Shown: positions 26,822 to 37,617, counted from the first letter of the stretch. The stretch is DNA of 64,000 nt from Chryseobacterium potabilaquae (GCF_902728265.1 NZ_CACVBR010000014.1:1-64000), one strand, 5' to 3'. Made by a program: numbers and translations. Notes: a model not told the origin generated them from the letters alone.

Positions 26822-28471
26822 ATGCTTTCAAGAATTTATATTAAAAATTTTGCCTTAATTGATACTCTTGAAGTATCATTACACAATGGTTTGCAGGTCA
26901 TAACAGGAGAGACAGGTGCTGGGAAATCCATTATTTTAGGAGCTCTTCGGTTGATCCTAGGTGAGAGGGCAGATCTTAAATCTATTGCCAATCAGGAGGA
27001 AAAAAGCATTGTAGAAACCGAATTTGCCTTACATAACCAGTTTAAAAAATTTTTTATAGAAAATGATTTAGACTATGAGCATCAAACTATTATTCGGAGA
27101 GAGATTTTACCTTCAGGTAAGTCTAGGGCATTTATCAATGATGTTCCCGTAACATTAGATGTATTGAAAGAGCTTTCTTCTCAATTAATAGATATTCATT
27201 CTCAGTTTGAAACCTCTAATCTTTTTACTTCCGAATATCAATTTAAAATTATTGATGGTTTTTCTGACAATAAAAAAATAATAGAAGAATATCAAAATGA
27301 ATTTTCAGATTTTCAAAGTTTGAAAGCACAATTGAAAAAGTTGCAAACGCAGCTTGCGGAAAACAATAAGGAAAGTGATTATAAATCATTTTTATTGAAT
27401 GAATTAGAGGAATTAAAGCTTGATGACTTAGACTATCAGGATTTGCTAAATCAACTTTCCGTTCAAGAGAATGCTGAGATGATCTCAGAAAATCTAGTTC
27501 AAGTATTATCAAGGTTTCATCAGGAAGAAATTGGAATTCTTTCTTTTTTTAATGATGCTAAAAACAGATTGTCAAAAGTTTCAGAAGCTTCTCATGCTTT
27601 TGTAGAGTTGGATGAAAGATTAGAAACATCTTTTGTAGAGTTGAAAGATATTATTTCAGAACTTGAACATGAAGCAGAAAGGATTGAAGTTAATCCTGAA
27701 CGTTTGACTCTTCTTTCTGAACTTAATAATAAAATTAACACCTTACTAAACAAGCACAATGTATCTGATATCAATGAATTAAAAGAAATAAGAGATACAT
27801 TATCTAGAGAGCAAAAAGGAACATCGGAATTAGAGACACATCTTATTGAAGTGGAGGAGAACATTTCTAAAAAAGAGGGTAAACTTCACCATATAGCAGA
27901 AAAATTAGCGAAAAATCGCAAAAAAAGTATTCCGGTTTTTATCGCAAAAATTGAAAGTCTGCTGAAAAAACTAGGCCTTGAAAAAGCTAAAGTGGATATT
28001 GAATTGCAAGATATACCAGATTTTAATCAATTTGGGAAAGAAAGTATTCAGCTTTTATTTCAGGCCAATTCAGGATTTCCATTAAAGCCTATCCAAACAG
28101 CAATTTCAGGAGGAGAAAGATCGAGGGTAATGCTGGCTGTAAAGAAGATTATTGCAGAAAGTGATCAGCTTCCCACCTTAATTCTTGATGAAATAGATAC
28201 AGGAGTTTCAGGAAAAGTTGCAGAAGAAATTGGTAATCTTATGCGTGAAATGTCAGAAGATATGCAGCTTATTGTTATTTCTCATTTAGCTCAAGTGGCA
28301 GCCAAAGGAAGTAATAATTATAAAGTAGTAAAACAGGATGTTTCAGGAAAAACACAATCTACAATCATTTCTTTGTCCACAGAAGAAAAATTAAATGAAA
28401 TCGCTCAATTGCTTTCCGGAAGTAAAATTACCGAAGCTGCTTTAGCACAAGCAAGAGAACTTATAGGATAA
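26822..28471 (+). CDS. recN: DNA repair protein RecN
   Basis: An SMC-like ATPase that tethers broken DNA during recombinational repair. 549 aa. Walker A is GETGAGKS at 30-37 and SQFETSNL follows. A long coiled coil fills the middle (about 155-380). The C-terminal half has the signature AISGGERSRVMLAVKKI and Walker B LPTLILDEIDTGVSGKVA, with VISHLAQVAA after it. Length and order are normal. Confidence 0.96.
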   Translation: MLSRIYIKNFALIDTLEVSLHNGLQVITGETGAGKSIILGALRLILGERADLKSIANQEEKSIVETEFALHNQFKKFFIENDLDYEHQTIIRREILPSGKSRAFINDVPVTLDVLKELSSQLIDIHSQFETSNLFTSEYQFKIIDGFSDNKKIIEEYQNEFSDFQSLKAQLKKLQTQLAENNKESDYKSFLLNELEELKLDDLDYQDLLNQLSVQENAEMISENLVQVLSRFHQEEIGILSFFNDAKNRLSKVSEASHAFVELDERLETSFVELKDIISELEHEAERIEVNPERLTLLSELNNKINTLLNKHNVSDINELKEIRDTLSREQKGTSELETHLIEVEENISKKEGKLHHIAEKLAKNRKKSIPVFIAKIESLLKKLGLEKAKVDIELQDIPDFNQFGKESIQLLFQANSGFPLKPIQTAISGGERSRVMLAVKKIIAESDQLPTLILDEIDTGVSGKVAEEIGNLMREMSEDMQLIVISHLAQVAAKGSNNYKVVKQDVSGKTQSTIISLSTEEKLNEIAQLLSGSKITEAALAQARELIG

Positions 28472-28523
28472 TTTGTAACATATTTTGTTTTATTATTACT
28501 AATTTGTATATAATAAGTAAAAT

Positions 28524-29990
28524 ATGTTTATAAAATTCTTGAGGTTAGAATTCAAAAGTTTTTTTCGAGGCTCTTCCGTGGGCATAAATCTTACCATGAA
28601 GATTTTTCGTTTTTTGGGAATTCTTTATTTTATGGGGTGCTTGATAGGGGGTGCATTCATTGCTTTTTTCTATATAAAGGAAGAAATGAATCAGGATCCC
28701 ATAAAGATTGTTTCGAAGTTTCTGATTGCAGCTTGGGCAGTTGATCTGATTTGTAAATATATATGGCAGGAAATGCCCACCCAAAATATAAAACCTTTTC
28801 TCACCCTGAATATTCCGAAAAAGACATTAGTTAATTATATGCTAATTAAAACATTTGTCTCTGCATTAAGCTGGCTCAATTCTTTCTTTTTTATTACTTT
28901 TTGTGGAATTGCTTTATTTAAAGGGTATGATTTTCTAGGAGTCTTTGCATGGTTGGTATCTATTTCTTTATTGTTTTATCTCAATAACTTTCTTAATATA
29001 TTATTCAATAGTAATGAGGTAATTGTAACAATTATAGGAAGTATATTCTTATTAGGAGCTGGTTTATCATATTATAATATTGTCCCTATACTTTCTTATT
29101 CGGAAAGATTCTTTTATAATTTTTATGAAAGACCTTATTTTATTGTATTATCCATAATTTTATTTTTTGGATTATGGAAAATATGTTTCCAATATGTTCA
29201 CAAAGAATTTTACTTAGATCAAGGGCTAGAATTAAAAAAACAGGTTGGGAAAACTGAAAATATAGCTTTTCTCAACAAATATGGATCCATTGGAACTTTT
29301 ATTAATAATGATATCAAAATGTTAAAACGTAATAAAGTTACGAAGGGCATTCTGTTCGGAAGTTTTATGTTTCTTTTTTATGGTCTTCTCATGTTTACTT
29401 CTCCTATCTATAAAACACCTTATATGATGATGTTTATGGGTCTTTTTGTAACGGGGGGATTTCAGTTTTTATTTGGACAGAGAGTTCCTGCCTTTGATAG
29501 TTCTTACTATCCTCTGATGATGACTCTGAATGTTCCCTACAAAGAATATTTAAAGGCTAAATGGTGGTTGATGAATATTGTAACTTTCATTTCAATCTTT
29601 ATTGCTTTGTTTTATGCTTATTTTGGTTGGGAGGTTTATTTTACATTTTTTGCTGCTGGCATATATAATATTGGGGTGAATTCACAATTTACTCTCTGGT
29701 CGGGAGCATTCAATAAAACTCAGATAGATCTCAATTCCAAAGAAAAGAGAATTGGTCAGAAAAATAGTTTTAGCTTAAAAGCTTTACTTCTATTAATTCC
29801 TAAAATGCTTCTCCCTATGGCGGTTTTTGGCATTTCGAAACATTTTTTTGGAATGACTGCAGGGGTGGTTAGTATTGCCGTATTGGGATTGTTCGGGTTT
29901 ATCATACGAGAAAAGATCTTCGATATTATTGTGAAACATTATAAAGTTGAAAAATACAGTACAATAGATGCATTCAAAAATAAAGACTAA
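28524..29990 (+). CDS. DUF5687 family ABC exporter membrane subunit
   Basis: 488 aa with about ten to twelve membrane segments and a conserved start FIKFLRLEFKSFFRG. This is the Bacteroidota DUF5687 family, the permease partner of a single ATPase. The ATP-binding gene follows after 2 bases, which supports a two-gene exporter. The substrate is unknown. No membrane-fusion protein is nearby. Confidence 0.87.
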   Translation: MFIKFLRLEFKSFFRGSSVGINLTMKIFRFLGILYFMGCLIGGAFIAFFYIKEEMNQDPIKIVSKFLIAAWAVDLICKYIWQEMPTQNIKPFLTLNIPKKTLVNYMLIKTFVSALSWLNSFFFITFCGIALFKGYDFLGVFAWLVSISLLFYLNNFLNILFNSNEVIVTIIGSIFLLGAGLSYYNIVPILSYSERFFYNFYERPYFIVLSIILFFGLWKICFQYVHKEFYLDQGLELKKQVGKTENIAFLNKYGSIGTFINNDIKMLKRNKVTKGILFGSFMFLFYGLLMFTSPIYKTPYMMMFMGLFVTGGFQFLFGQRVPAFDSSYYPLMMTLNVPYKEYLKAKWWLMNIVTFISIFIALFYAYFGWEVYFTFFAAGIYNIGVNSQFTLWSGAFNKTQIDLNSKEKRIGQKNSFSLKALLLLIPKMLLPMAVFGISKHFFGMTAGVVSIAVLGLFGFIIREKIFDIIVKHYKVEKYSTIDAFKNKD

Positions 29991-29992
29991 TT

Positions 29993-30724
29993 ATGATTAC
30001 TATAAATAAATTATCTAAAACATACGGAGTAGCCACAGTATTACAGATTGAAAATCTTGAAATTTCTAAAGGAGAAACTTTTGGATTAGTTGGAAATAAT
30101 GGGGCAGGAAAAACGACACTTTTTAGTTTGATGTTGGATCTTATTCAAGCTACTACAGGTTTTGTGAGTATTGATGGAATAAAAGTAAATGAATCTGAGG
30201 CTTGGAAAAGTAAAGTGTCAGCATTTGTAGATGATACATTTTTAATTGGATATCTTACCCCGGAAGAATATTTTTATTTTATTGGAGAGCTTCGGGGGCA
30301 AAATAAAGCTTCGGTAGATGAATTTCTTATACAATTTCATGACCTTTTTAATGGGGAAATTTTAAATTCAGGAAAATACGTCCGGGATCTTTCAAAAGGA
30401 AATCAGAAAAAAGTAGGAATTGTAGGAGCCATTTTAGGAAGTCCGGAAATTATTATTCTAGATGAACCTTTTGCCAATCTTGATCCCTCTACACAGATTA
30501 AACTAAAGAATTTAATTAAAGAACTTTCAAAACAGGATGGGGTAACCTTCCTTATTTCAAGTCATGACCTTTCCCATACGACAGAAGTGTGTAACAGAAT
30601 AGTGGTGGTAAATAAAGGACAACTAGTAAAGGATATTCAAACCAATCCCGAAACTCTTAGAGATTTGGAACAATACTTTGCAGATCAGGTTTCAATGCCG
30701 ATATCTATTTCAGAAGATCATTAA
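29993..30724 (+). CDS. ABC transporter ATP-binding protein
   Basis: 243 aa, single ABC domain. Walker A is GNNGAGKTT near residue 36-44, the signature is LSKGNQKKVGI, Walker B is IIILDEPFANLDP, and the H-loop is ISSHDLSHT. The signature has K in place of the usual G before N-Q, as in bacteriocin/antibiotic-type exporters (LSKGN...). It is 2 bases downstream of the DUF5687 permease and ends at a strong terminator. Confidence 0.92.
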   Translation: MITINKLSKTYGVATVLQIENLEISKGETFGLVGNNGAGKTTLFSLMLDLIQATTGFVSIDGIKVNESEAWKSKVSAFVDDTFLIGYLTPEEYFYFIGELRGQNKASVDEFLIQFHDLFNGEILNSGKYVRDLSKGNQKKVGIVGAILGSPEIIILDEPFANLDPSTQIKLKNLIKELSKQDGVTFLISSHDLSHTTEVCNRIVVVNKGQLVKDIQTNPETLRDLEQYFADQVSMPISISEDH

Positions 30725-30807
30725 ATAATTTGTCAGAAAATGGCAAGATTTTATTTTTGGCATAAGAATTGAATAATTATATATAACATTTCATATTAAC
30801 ACAAAAG

Positions 30808-30835
30808 CTCCCGGAGAATTTTTTCCGGGAGTTTT
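30808..30835 (+). terminator. Intrinsic terminator after the ABC operon
   Basis: An 8-bp GC-rich stem (30808-30815 with 30824-30831) followed by TTTTT. It lies between convergent genes (ABC operon and fumC) and may serve both. Confidence 0.85.
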
Positions 30836-30851
30836 TGTTTATTATTAGTAA

Positions 30852-32246
30852 CTACTTCATACTGCCAACCATATCTTCGGGCTTTACCCATTCATTAAAC
30901 TGTTCAGCCGTTAAAAAGCCTAGATTGATAGCTTCTTCTTTTAAGGTAGTTCCGTTTTTATGTGCTGTCTTTGCAATTTTAGCTGCATTTTCATAACCTA
31001 TATGAGTGTTGAGAGCGGTGACCAACATTAAGGATTTATCCACTAGTTCTTTAATTCTTTCACGGTTAGGCTCAATTCCTATTGCACAATGATAATTGAA
31101 AGAAATACAAGCATCAGCAAGAAGTTGAGCAGATTGAAGGAAATTATACGCCATAACAGGTTTGAAAACATTTAATTCATAATTTCCTTGAGTTCCGGCA
31201 AAAGAAATAGTGGTATCGTTTCCTAATATCTGGGCGCATACCATAGTCATTGCTTCATTTTGAGTTGGATTTACTTTTCCCGGCATAATGGAAGATCCTG
31301 GCTCATTTTCGGGAATAGATATTTCTCCAATTCCTGAACGAGGTCCGGAAGCCAGGAGTCTAATATCCTGAGCAATTTTGAATAAAGATACTGCTAATTG
31401 TTTCAGGGCTCCATGTGATTCCACAATAGCGTCATGAGCAGCTAAAGCTTCAAACTTATTCTCAGCTGTTGTGAAGGGTAAATGGGTAAATTTTGCAATA
31501 TATTCTGCGACTTTTACGTCATAACCTTTAGGGGTATTTAAACCTGTCCCGACAGCTGTACCTCCTAAAGCTAATTCCGAAAGATGGGGTAGTGTATTTT
31601 TTAATGCTCTTATGCCAAATTCCAATTGGGCTACATATCCGGAAAATTCTTGACCTAAAGTTAATGGAGTAGCGTCCATTAAATGGGTTCTTCCTATTTT
31701 GACAATACTTTTAAATGCTGAAGATTTTTCTGCTAATGTATTTTTTAATTTCTCTACAGCTGGAATGGTTTTTTCAACAACTTTTTTATAAGCAGCAATA
31801 TGCATTGCGGTGGGATAAGTATCATTTGAGGATTGCGATTTATTGACATCATCATTAGGGTGAATTTCTGATTTTTCGCCTAATTTTCCTCCACTATTGG
31901 TATGAGCCTTATTTGAAATAACTTCATTAATATTCATATTAGACTGAGTGCCGGAGCCTGTTTGCCAGATCACTAATGGAAATTGATCGTTTAATTTTCC
32001 TTCTAAAATTTCATCACAGACCTGGGCAATCATATCTCTTTTTTTGGTAGAAAGAACTCCTAAATCAGTATTGGTATAGGCAGCAGCCTTTTTTAAATAT
32101 GCAAATGCTTCTATAATTTCATGAGGCATTGATCCCTCTGGACCAATTTTGAAATTGTTTCTAGAACGTTCTGTTTGTGCTCCCCAAAATTTATCTGAAG
32201 GTACCTGTACCTCTCCCATTGTGTCTTTTTCTATTCTATAATTCAT
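30852..32246 (-). CDS. fumC: Class II fumarate hydratase
   Basis: An iron-independent fumarase that interconverts fumarate and malate in the TCA cycle. I take the ATG at 32246 (464 aa, protein begins [15 protein letters not shown]), because the upstream 16 codons of the longer frame do not fit the family. Visible motifs are the SGTQSNMN active-site stretch, [17 protein letters not shown], the [13 protein letters not shown] signature and [10 protein letters not shown]. It is divergent from a class I fumarase only 135 bases away. Confidence 0.95.
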   Translation of the reverse strand: MNYRIEKDTMGEVQVPSDKFWGAQTERSRNNFKIGPEGSMPHEIIEAFAYLKKAAAYTNTDLGVLSTKKRDMIAQVCDEILEGKLNDQFPLVIWQTGSGTQSNMNINEVISNKAHTNSGGKLGEKSEIHPNDDVNKSQSSNDTYPTAMHIAAYKKVVEKTIPAVEKLKNTLAEKSSAFKSIVKIGRTHLMDATPLTLGQEFSGYVAQLEFGIRALKNTLPHLSELALGGTAVGTGLNTPKGYDVKVAEYIAKFTHLPFTTAENKFEALAAHDAIVESHGALKQLAVSLFKIAQDIRLLASGPRSGIGEISIPENEPGSSIMPGKVNPTQNEAMTMVCAQILGNDTTISFAGTQGNYELNVFKPVMAYNFLQSAQLLADACISFNYHCAIGIEPNRERIKELVDKSLMLVTALNTHIGYENAAKIAKTAHKNGTTLKEEAINLGFLTAEQFNEWVKPEDMVGSMK

Positions 32247-32357
32247 TGTGATTGAAATTTTTATAAATTTAGCGATAAACTGATGATTCCGCAATTTATA
32301 ATCATTATAAATATCAATAAAGAATACTGATTTTACTCATGTTTTTTTTTGATCACT

Positions 32358-32365
32358 TATTTTTG
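32358..32365 (+). promoter_or_regulatory. -7 element TATTTTTG upstream of the class I fumarase
   Basis: A TAnnTTTG match, 17 bases before the ATG, giving a very short 5' leader. No clear -33 TTG at the normal spacing. Confidence 0.45.
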
Positions 32366-32381
32366 CACAAACTAAAGTAGT

Positions 32382-33989
32382 ATGGAATTTAGATATCAGG
32401 ATCCGTATCCGATTCAAAAAGATGATACGGTGTATAAAAAGCTTACATCGGACTATGTAAAGATGGAAAAACTGGGAGATAGAGAAATTTTAACGATTGA
32501 CCCTAAAGGACTGGAGATATTGGCTGAGGAAGCAATGGCAGATGTTTCTTTTATGTTGCGCTCTTCTCACCTAGAAAGCCTGAGAAGAATTATTGATGAT
32601 CCTGAAGCAACTGATAATGATAGGTTTGTTGCATATAATTTATTACAAAATGCTGCTGTTGCTGTAGAGGGAGCTTTACCTTCTTGCCAAGATACGGGGA
32701 CGGCAATTGTGATGGGTAAAAAAGGCGAAAATGTATATACTGGAGTGGATGATGGAGAGTATTTGAGCCAAGGTATTTTTAATACATATCAAAAAAGAAA
32801 TTTGAGATATTCTCAGGTAGTTCCCTTAACTATGTTTGATGAGAAAAATTCGGGTTCAAACCTTCCCGCGCAAATTGATATTTATGCTAAAAAAGGAGAT
32901 TACTATGAATTTTTATTTCTAACCAAAGGAGGGGGATCGGCAAATAAGACATTTTTGTATCAAAAAACAAAATCCTTACTTAACGAAAAGTCACTTGAAG
33001 AATTTATTAAAGAAAAAATATCAGACCTTGGGACTGCTGCTTGCCCTCCATACCATTTGGCTTTAGTAATTGGTGGAACTTCCGCGGAAGCGAATCTAGC
33101 AGCAGTGAAAAAAGCTTCAGCAAAATATTACGATAATCTTCCGACTGAAGGAAATGAATCGGGGCAGGCTTTTAGAGATTTGGAATGGGAAGCAAAAGTA
33201 CAGAAGATTTGTCAGGAAAGTGCGATAGGAGCCCAGTTTGGAGGGAAATACTTAACCCATGACGTGAGAGTAATCAGACTTCCTCGTCATGCCGCTTCCT
33301 GTCCTGTAGGAATGGGTGTTTCTTGTTCCGCAGATAGAAACATTAAAGGAAAAATTACAAAAGATGGGATTTTCTTGGAACAATTGGAAGAAAACCCTAA
33401 GAGATTTTTACCAGATACACCTCCTCATTTAGAAGAAGCAGTGGAAATTGATTTAAACAAGCCTATGCCTGATATTTTGGCTGAGCTTTCCAAATATCCT
33501 ATCAAAACAAGATTAAAATTAAATGGAACTTTAATTGTAGCTAGAGATATTGCTCACGCAAAAATTAAAGAAATTATTGATAGTGGAAAACCAATGCCGG
33601 AATATTTTAAAAATCATCCTATTTATTATGCCGGACCAGCTAAAACTCCTGAAGGAATGGCCTCAGGAAGTTTCGGACCTACAACTGCGGGAAGAATGGA
33701 TGTATATGTTGGTGATTTTCAGAGTCATGGAGGTAGTATGGTGATGCTGGCAAAAGGGAATAGAAGTAAAGATGTTATGAATGCATGCAAAAAGTACGGA
33801 GGATTTTATTTAGGATCGATAGGTGGACCCGCTGCAATTTTGGCAAAGGATAATATTGTATCAGTAGATGTAGTTGATTTTCCGGAATTAGGTATGGAAG
33901 CTGTCAGAAAAATTGAAGTGAAAGACTTTCCGGCATTCATTATTACAGATGACAAAGGAAATGACTTCTTTGCTGATCTTGCCCATTAA
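32382..33989 (+). CDS. Class I (iron-sulfur) fumarate hydratase
   Basis: An oxygen-sensitive [4Fe-4S] fumarase of the single-polypeptide FumA/FumB type. 535 aa. Candidate cluster cysteines are in [25 protein letters not shown] and [16 protein letters not shown]. The C-terminal beta domain has [20 protein letters not shown] and [15 protein letters not shown]. It duplicates the reaction of the divergently transcribed class II fumarase, so the cell can probably switch between iron-rich and oxidative conditions; that is inference from E. coli. Confidence 0.94.
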   Translation: MEFRYQDPYPIQKDDTVYKKLTSDYVKMEKLGDREILTIDPKGLEILAEEAMADVSFMLRSSHLESLRRIIDDPEATDNDRFVAYNLLQNAAVAVEGALPSCQDTGTAIVMGKKGENVYTGVDDGEYLSQGIFNTYQKRNLRYSQVVPLTMFDEKNSGSNLPAQIDIYAKKGDYYEFLFLTKGGGSANKTFLYQKTKSLLNEKSLEEFIKEKISDLGTAACPPYHLALVIGGTSAEANLAAVKKASAKYYDNLPTEGNESGQAFRDLEWEAKVQKICQESAIGAQFGGKYLTHDVRVIRLPRHAASCPVGMGVSCSADRNIKGKITKDGIFLEQLEENPKRFLPDTPPHLEEAVEIDLNKPMPDILAELSKYPIKTRLKLNGTLIVARDIAHAKIKEIIDSGKPMPEYFKNHPIYYAGPAKTPEGMASGSFGPTTAGRMDVYVGDFQSHGGSMVMLAKGNRSKDVMNACKKYGGFYLGSIGGPAAILAKDNIVSVDVVDFPELGMEAVRKIEVKDFPAFIITDDKGNDFFADLAH

Positions 33990-34035
33990 ATTTAGTATAG
34001 AATTAAAATAAATAAGAAAATAGGATACATAACTT

Positions 34036-34066
34036 TTGTGTAAAAAAATAAAAAGTCCTATTTTTG
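34036..34066 (+). promoter_or_regulatory. Bacteroidota-type promoter for the small His-rich protein
   Basis: TTG at 34036-34038, a 20-base spacer and TATTTTTG at 34059-34066, fitting TTG-N(17-23)-TAnnTTTG. The gene starts 18 bases downstream. Confidence 0.65.
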
Positions 34067-34083
34067 CCTAAAATCTTTAAGAA

Positions 34084-34368
34084 ATGATAATGATTTTATC
34101 AGCATTTTGGCCATTTTACCAGTTCCTTTGGACAATCTTTTTCTTTACAATGTTCCTTGTAGGGTTTTGGTGTATTTTTATGTTCTTTGGACTTGTAATT
34201 CCATTATGGTTAACTGAAGGTCTGAAAGAATATTTCGGAAAAGTAAAACCTTTTGATCCAGAGGATATCAGAAGAAAAAAAATGTATGAACAAGAAGGTG
34301 TAGAAGTTATTTTTAATGAACCTAAAGGTAACGGTCCTTTTATTCATGATCACGGACATCATCATTAA
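34084..34368 (+). CDS. Small membrane protein with His-rich tail
   Basis: 94 aa, not assigned to a family. Two hydrophobic helices (about 5-25 and 28-45) are rich in Phe and Trp. A conserved-looking amphipathic part follows (LTEGLKEYFGKVKPFDPED). The C-terminus ends HDHGHHH, which may bind a metal. It has its own promoter and a strong terminator, so it is a separate small gene. A role near metal or respiratory proteins is only a guess from the His tail. Confidence 0.7.
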   Translation: MIMILSAFWPFYQFLWTIFFFTMFLVGFWCIFMFFGLVIPLWLTEGLKEYFGKVKPFDPEDIRRKKMYEQEGVEVIFNEPKGNGPFIHDHGHHH

Positions 34369-34433
34369 TTGATTGTCATTGCTTTTTCACCTTAATTCTG
34401 AAAAAGTAATATCAAAGAAAAACAATATATATT

Positions 34434-34466
34434 AAACCACTTAATTATTAATTAAGTGGTTTTTAG
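34434..34466 (+). terminator. Intrinsic terminator after the small His-rich gene
   Basis: A 12-bp perfect stem (34434-34445 with 34451-34462), a 5-base loop and a T-rich exit. Confidence 0.85.
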
Positions 34467-34666
34467 TTTTTTAAGTTTAGAAAAATTCCTTAGATAGACA
34501 TCACTTTATAGGCCGTGAAATATATAGAGACGCAATATATTAATAGTAGAAATTTTCCTTTTTAGAATATCAGGGAAAAATCAGTTAATATTTTTCTAAT
34601 AATTATGGGTGTATTAATGGTAAAATGAATTATTTTAGTAATGTATTAATATGAAAAGAATAATTT

Positions 34667-37507
34667 ATGAAAAAATTATATTCTATTGTCATGTTATTCA
34701 TGATAATTTTTACTTTCAGCCAGATCAATTATACTATTACTCCAAATCCATTTAACGAAACGGATCAAATTACGTTAACGGTTCCGGGAAATCAGATTGA
34801 TGAAGCAGCTTGGGGAGTAAGTAATAATGCTATTTATCTTTGGAGTTGGTCTTTAGATACTAATTATGCTAATAGCTTAGATAGCCCTACGAATGGGAGT
34901 TGGAATAACTCTAATGAAGCAAATAAATTAAACTATAATTCGGGGACAGATACTTATTCTTTTACTTTCATACCTACCTCATTTTTTGGCCGAACAGGGA
35001 TTGGGAGGTTTGGTTTTCTTTTAAAAAATAAAACGGGTTCACGTCAGACGTCACCAGATATTTTTGTAAATGTGGGAGCATTAAACTTAAACTTAACCAA
35101 CCCATTACCCAATAGTTTAACTTCAGTTTCTTCAGGGGCGTCTGTAGGTGTAACTGCAACAACAAATGTGGCCGCGACATTTCAATTAAAAGCAAATGGA
35201 TCTGTTATTAATTCTACATCGGTACCTTCTACTTCCTATTCTTATAATTATATAGTAACCGGAGATGCGAATATGGAGCTTAGTGCAACAGACAATATTA
35301 GCTCTAAAAATACAAGCTTTATAGTACAAGTTCAACGTAATGTTGCCTCTGTACCTATTCCAAATTGGATAAAACCAGGTGTCAATTATAATCTTAATGA
35401 TAACACAACGGTTGGATTGGCTATATATGCTCCATTTAAAAGCTTCGTTCATGTAATAGGAAGTTTTAATAATTGGCAAATAGATGATAACTATCTTATG
35501 AACCGTGACACGACAAATCCCGATTTGTACTGGATTGTATTGAATGGAATTACTCCTCTTCAATTATATACTTTTCAATATAGGACCAATGACTTGAGAA
35601 AAGTTGCTGACCCTTTTTCTCCACAGATTTTATCGTCATATGATGACTCATCGATTCTCTCATCCACTTATCCCGGATTACCGGGCTTTCCTGCGGGACA
35701 AAACTTTGAAGTTTCTATGTTTAAAACAGGGCAGGCTTCTTACAGTTGGCAGGTTACTAATTTTCAAAGACCGGAGAAAGAAAATTTAATTATTTATGAA
35801 CTTTTATTAAGGGATTTTACTCAAGAAAAGAATTGGCAATCATTGATTAATAAAATTAATTATTTAAAAGCACTCAACATAAATGCAATAGAACTTCTTC
35901 CTATTATGGAATTTGAGGGAAATATTTCCTGGGGGTATAATACATCCTTTCATTATGCTTTAGATAAAGCATATGGAACCCCTGAAAAGTTTAAAGAGTT
36001 TGTGGATATTTGTCATCAAAATGGAATTGCTGTGATCCTCGATATAGCTTTTAATCATGCTACAGGTCGCTCTCCGTTGGTAAGGCTTTGGAATGTGGAT
36101 CCTGATGGAGACGGATATGGAGATGTTGCTGCTAATAATCCATATTTTAATCAAACACCTAAACATTCATATAATGTTTTTAATGATTTCAACCATACAA
36201 GTCTGGCTACCAGATATTATGTAGAAAGATGTTTGGGCCAATGGCTGACAGAGTATAAAATTGATGGATTTCGATGGGATTTAACTAAGGGATTTACTCA
36301 AAGTTGTTCTGAGAATGATGAGACTTGTACTAATTCTTATCAGCAGGATAGAGTTGATATTATGAAATACTATGCTGATAAGCAATGGTCTATTGATCCT
36401 AATTCTTATATTATTTTTGAGCATTTGGGCACTGATGCGGAAGAACAAGAATGGGCCAATTATAAGATTGCGGAAGGAAAAGGGGTAATGCTTTGGAATA
36501 AACAAACTGATCCATATAACCAGAATACAATGGGATACAAGGAAAACAGTAACTATGATAGAATGGATCATAAACTTCATGGATTTACCAATAAGAATGC
36601 CGTTGGATATGGAGAAAGTCATGATGAAGAGCGATTAATGTTTAAAAATAGTAGCTATGGAGCGGTAAATGGCACATATAATGTGAAAAATATCGATACA
36701 GCATTACATAGAATGAAAGCTTTTGGAGCTACTTTTTTTACGATTCCTGGCCCTAAAATGATTTGGCAATTTGGAGAATTAGGATATGATTTTAGCATTA
36801 ATAGATGTGTTGATGGATCTATTAATAACGGATGTCGTACAGATGAAAAGCCTGTTGCGTTTACATTAGGTTATGATACAGAGCCTAGTAGAAAGGCGAT
36901 ATATGATACTTGGGCGCAAATTATTAATATAAGAAAAATACATCCTGTTTTCAATTCAAAGACATACACGGTAGAATCTAATAATTTAGTTAATGATCCT
37001 AACGGCTTGATTACTCGGATTTATGTATATGATAATACTTTAACAGCCCTTGACATAAAAAATATTGTCGTATTGGCTAACTATGATACTTCCGTTAAGA
37101 ATGTTGTTCCTTATTTTCCTTATGGTGGGCAATGGGAGAACTTAATGGATAACACTGTTTTGAATGTGGTTTCTACTACGGCTCCGATCGCCCTCCAGCC
37201 GGGAGAATTTAGAATTTTTGGAAATTATACCGGAAATTTATCCACAATAGATGAAAATAGTACACATAGATTATCACTTCAAATAGTAGATAATCCTGTA
37301 CAAAACGGGATGGTAAAATTGGTTTATCACCAAGCTAAAAACGGAGAGATTACGATATACGATATGAGTGGTAAAAAACTAGATTCTTTTCCATTGAAAA
37401 CTGAAAATGGAATTTATGAATTAAGAACACATTATCCTCCCGGAACTTATTTAGTTCATTTAAAGACGGCTAATGGGATAGCTATTCAAAAGATGATAGT
37501 AAAATAA
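34667..37507 (+). CDS. Secreted GH13 alpha-amylase family protein with T9SS sorting domain
   Basis: 946 aa. A signal peptide (LYSIVMLFMIIFTFSQ) is followed by beta-sandwich regions (about 20-235, with a further E-set-like part containing VIGSFNNWQ near 265). The GH13 barrel (about 365-790) has ALNINAIELLPIMEF, ILDIAFNHATG, nucleophile D538 in GFRWDLTKG, acid/base E585 in IIFEHLG, and H652-D653 in GESHDEER. The C-terminus (about 865-946) is a T9SS sorting domain (GEITIYDMSGKKLDSF). It resembles glycogen-branching or pullulanase-like enzymes in layout. It would act on alpha-glucans outside the cell. Monocistronic with its own terminator. Confidence 0.9.
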   Translation: MKKLYSIVMLFMIIFTFSQINYTITPNPFNETDQITLTVPGNQIDEAAWGVSNNAIYLWSWSLDTNYANSLDSPTNGSWNNSNEANKLNYNSGTDTYSFTFIPTSFFGRTGIGRFGFLLKNKTGSRQTSPDIFVNVGALNLNLTNPLPNSLTSVSSGASVGVTATTNVAATFQLKANGSVINSTSVPSTSYSYNYIVTGDANMELSATDNISSKNTSFIVQVQRNVASVPIPNWIKPGVNYNLNDNTTVGLAIYAPFKSFVHVIGSFNNWQIDDNYLMNRDTTNPDLYWIVLNGITPLQLYTFQYRTNDLRKVADPFSPQILSSYDDSSILSSTYPGLPGFPAGQNFEVSMFKTGQASYSWQVTNFQRPEKENLIIYELLLRDFTQEKNWQSLINKINYLKALNINAIELLPIMEFEGNISWGYNTSFHYALDKAYGTPEKFKEFVDICHQNGIAVILDIAFNHATGRSPLVRLWNVDPDGDGYGDVAANNPYFNQTPKHSYNVFNDFNHTSLATRYYVERCLGQWLTEYKIDGFRWDLTKGFTQSCSENDETCTNSYQQDRVDIMKYYADKQWSIDPNSYIIFEHLGTDAEEQEWANYKIAEGKGVMLWNKQTDPYNQNTMGYKENSNYDRMDHKLHGFTNKNAVGYGESHDEERLMFKNSSYGAVNGTYNVKNIDTALHRMKAFGATFFTIPGPKMIWQFGELGYDFSINRCVDGSINNGCRTDEKPVAFTLGYDTEPSRKAIYDTWAQIINIRKIHPVFNSKTYTVESNNLVNDPNGLITRIYVYDNTLTALDIKNIVVLANYDTSVKNVVPYFPYGGQWENLMDNTVLNVVSTTAPIALQPGEFRIFGNYTGNLSTIDENSTHRLSLQIVDNPVQNGMVKLVYHQAKNGEITIYDMSGKKLDSFPLKTENGIYELRTHYPPGTYLVHLKTANGIAIQKMIVK

Positions 37508-37533
37508 GGAACATTACATATTATGTATTATTT

Positions 37534-37565
37534 AAGGCGAGCAGATTCAATCTGCTCGCCTTTGT
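37534..37565 (+). terminator. Intrinsic terminator after the GH13 gene
   Basis: A long GC-rich inverted repeat (37534-37547 with 37549-37562; the innermost pairs must open to form the loop) followed by TTTG. It isolates the amylase from the SAM-riboswitch unit. Confidence 0.85.
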
Positions 37566-37581
37566 AGTTTAAGATTAGATT

Positions 37582-37611
37582 TTGTTATTTAAAAATATTA
37601 GTCTACTTTTG
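37582..37611 (+). promoter_or_regulatory. Bacteroidota-type promoter for the SAM-riboswitch operon
   Basis: TTG at 37582-37584, a 19-base spacer and TACTTTTG at 37604-37611. Expected transcription start is near 37618, exactly at the 5' strand of riboswitch helix P1. Confidence 0.8.
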
Positions 37612-37617
37612 CAGTAG

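Noticed and set aside
32247-32294. Longer fumC start
   Set aside because: The extra 16 residues do not match FumC N-termini; the ATG at 32246 yields the normal length of 464 aa.
35186-35563. 125-codon minus-strand frame inside the GH13 gene
   Set aside because: Low-complexity Ile/Tyr/Arg composition, antisense to the beta-sandwich region of the amylase.
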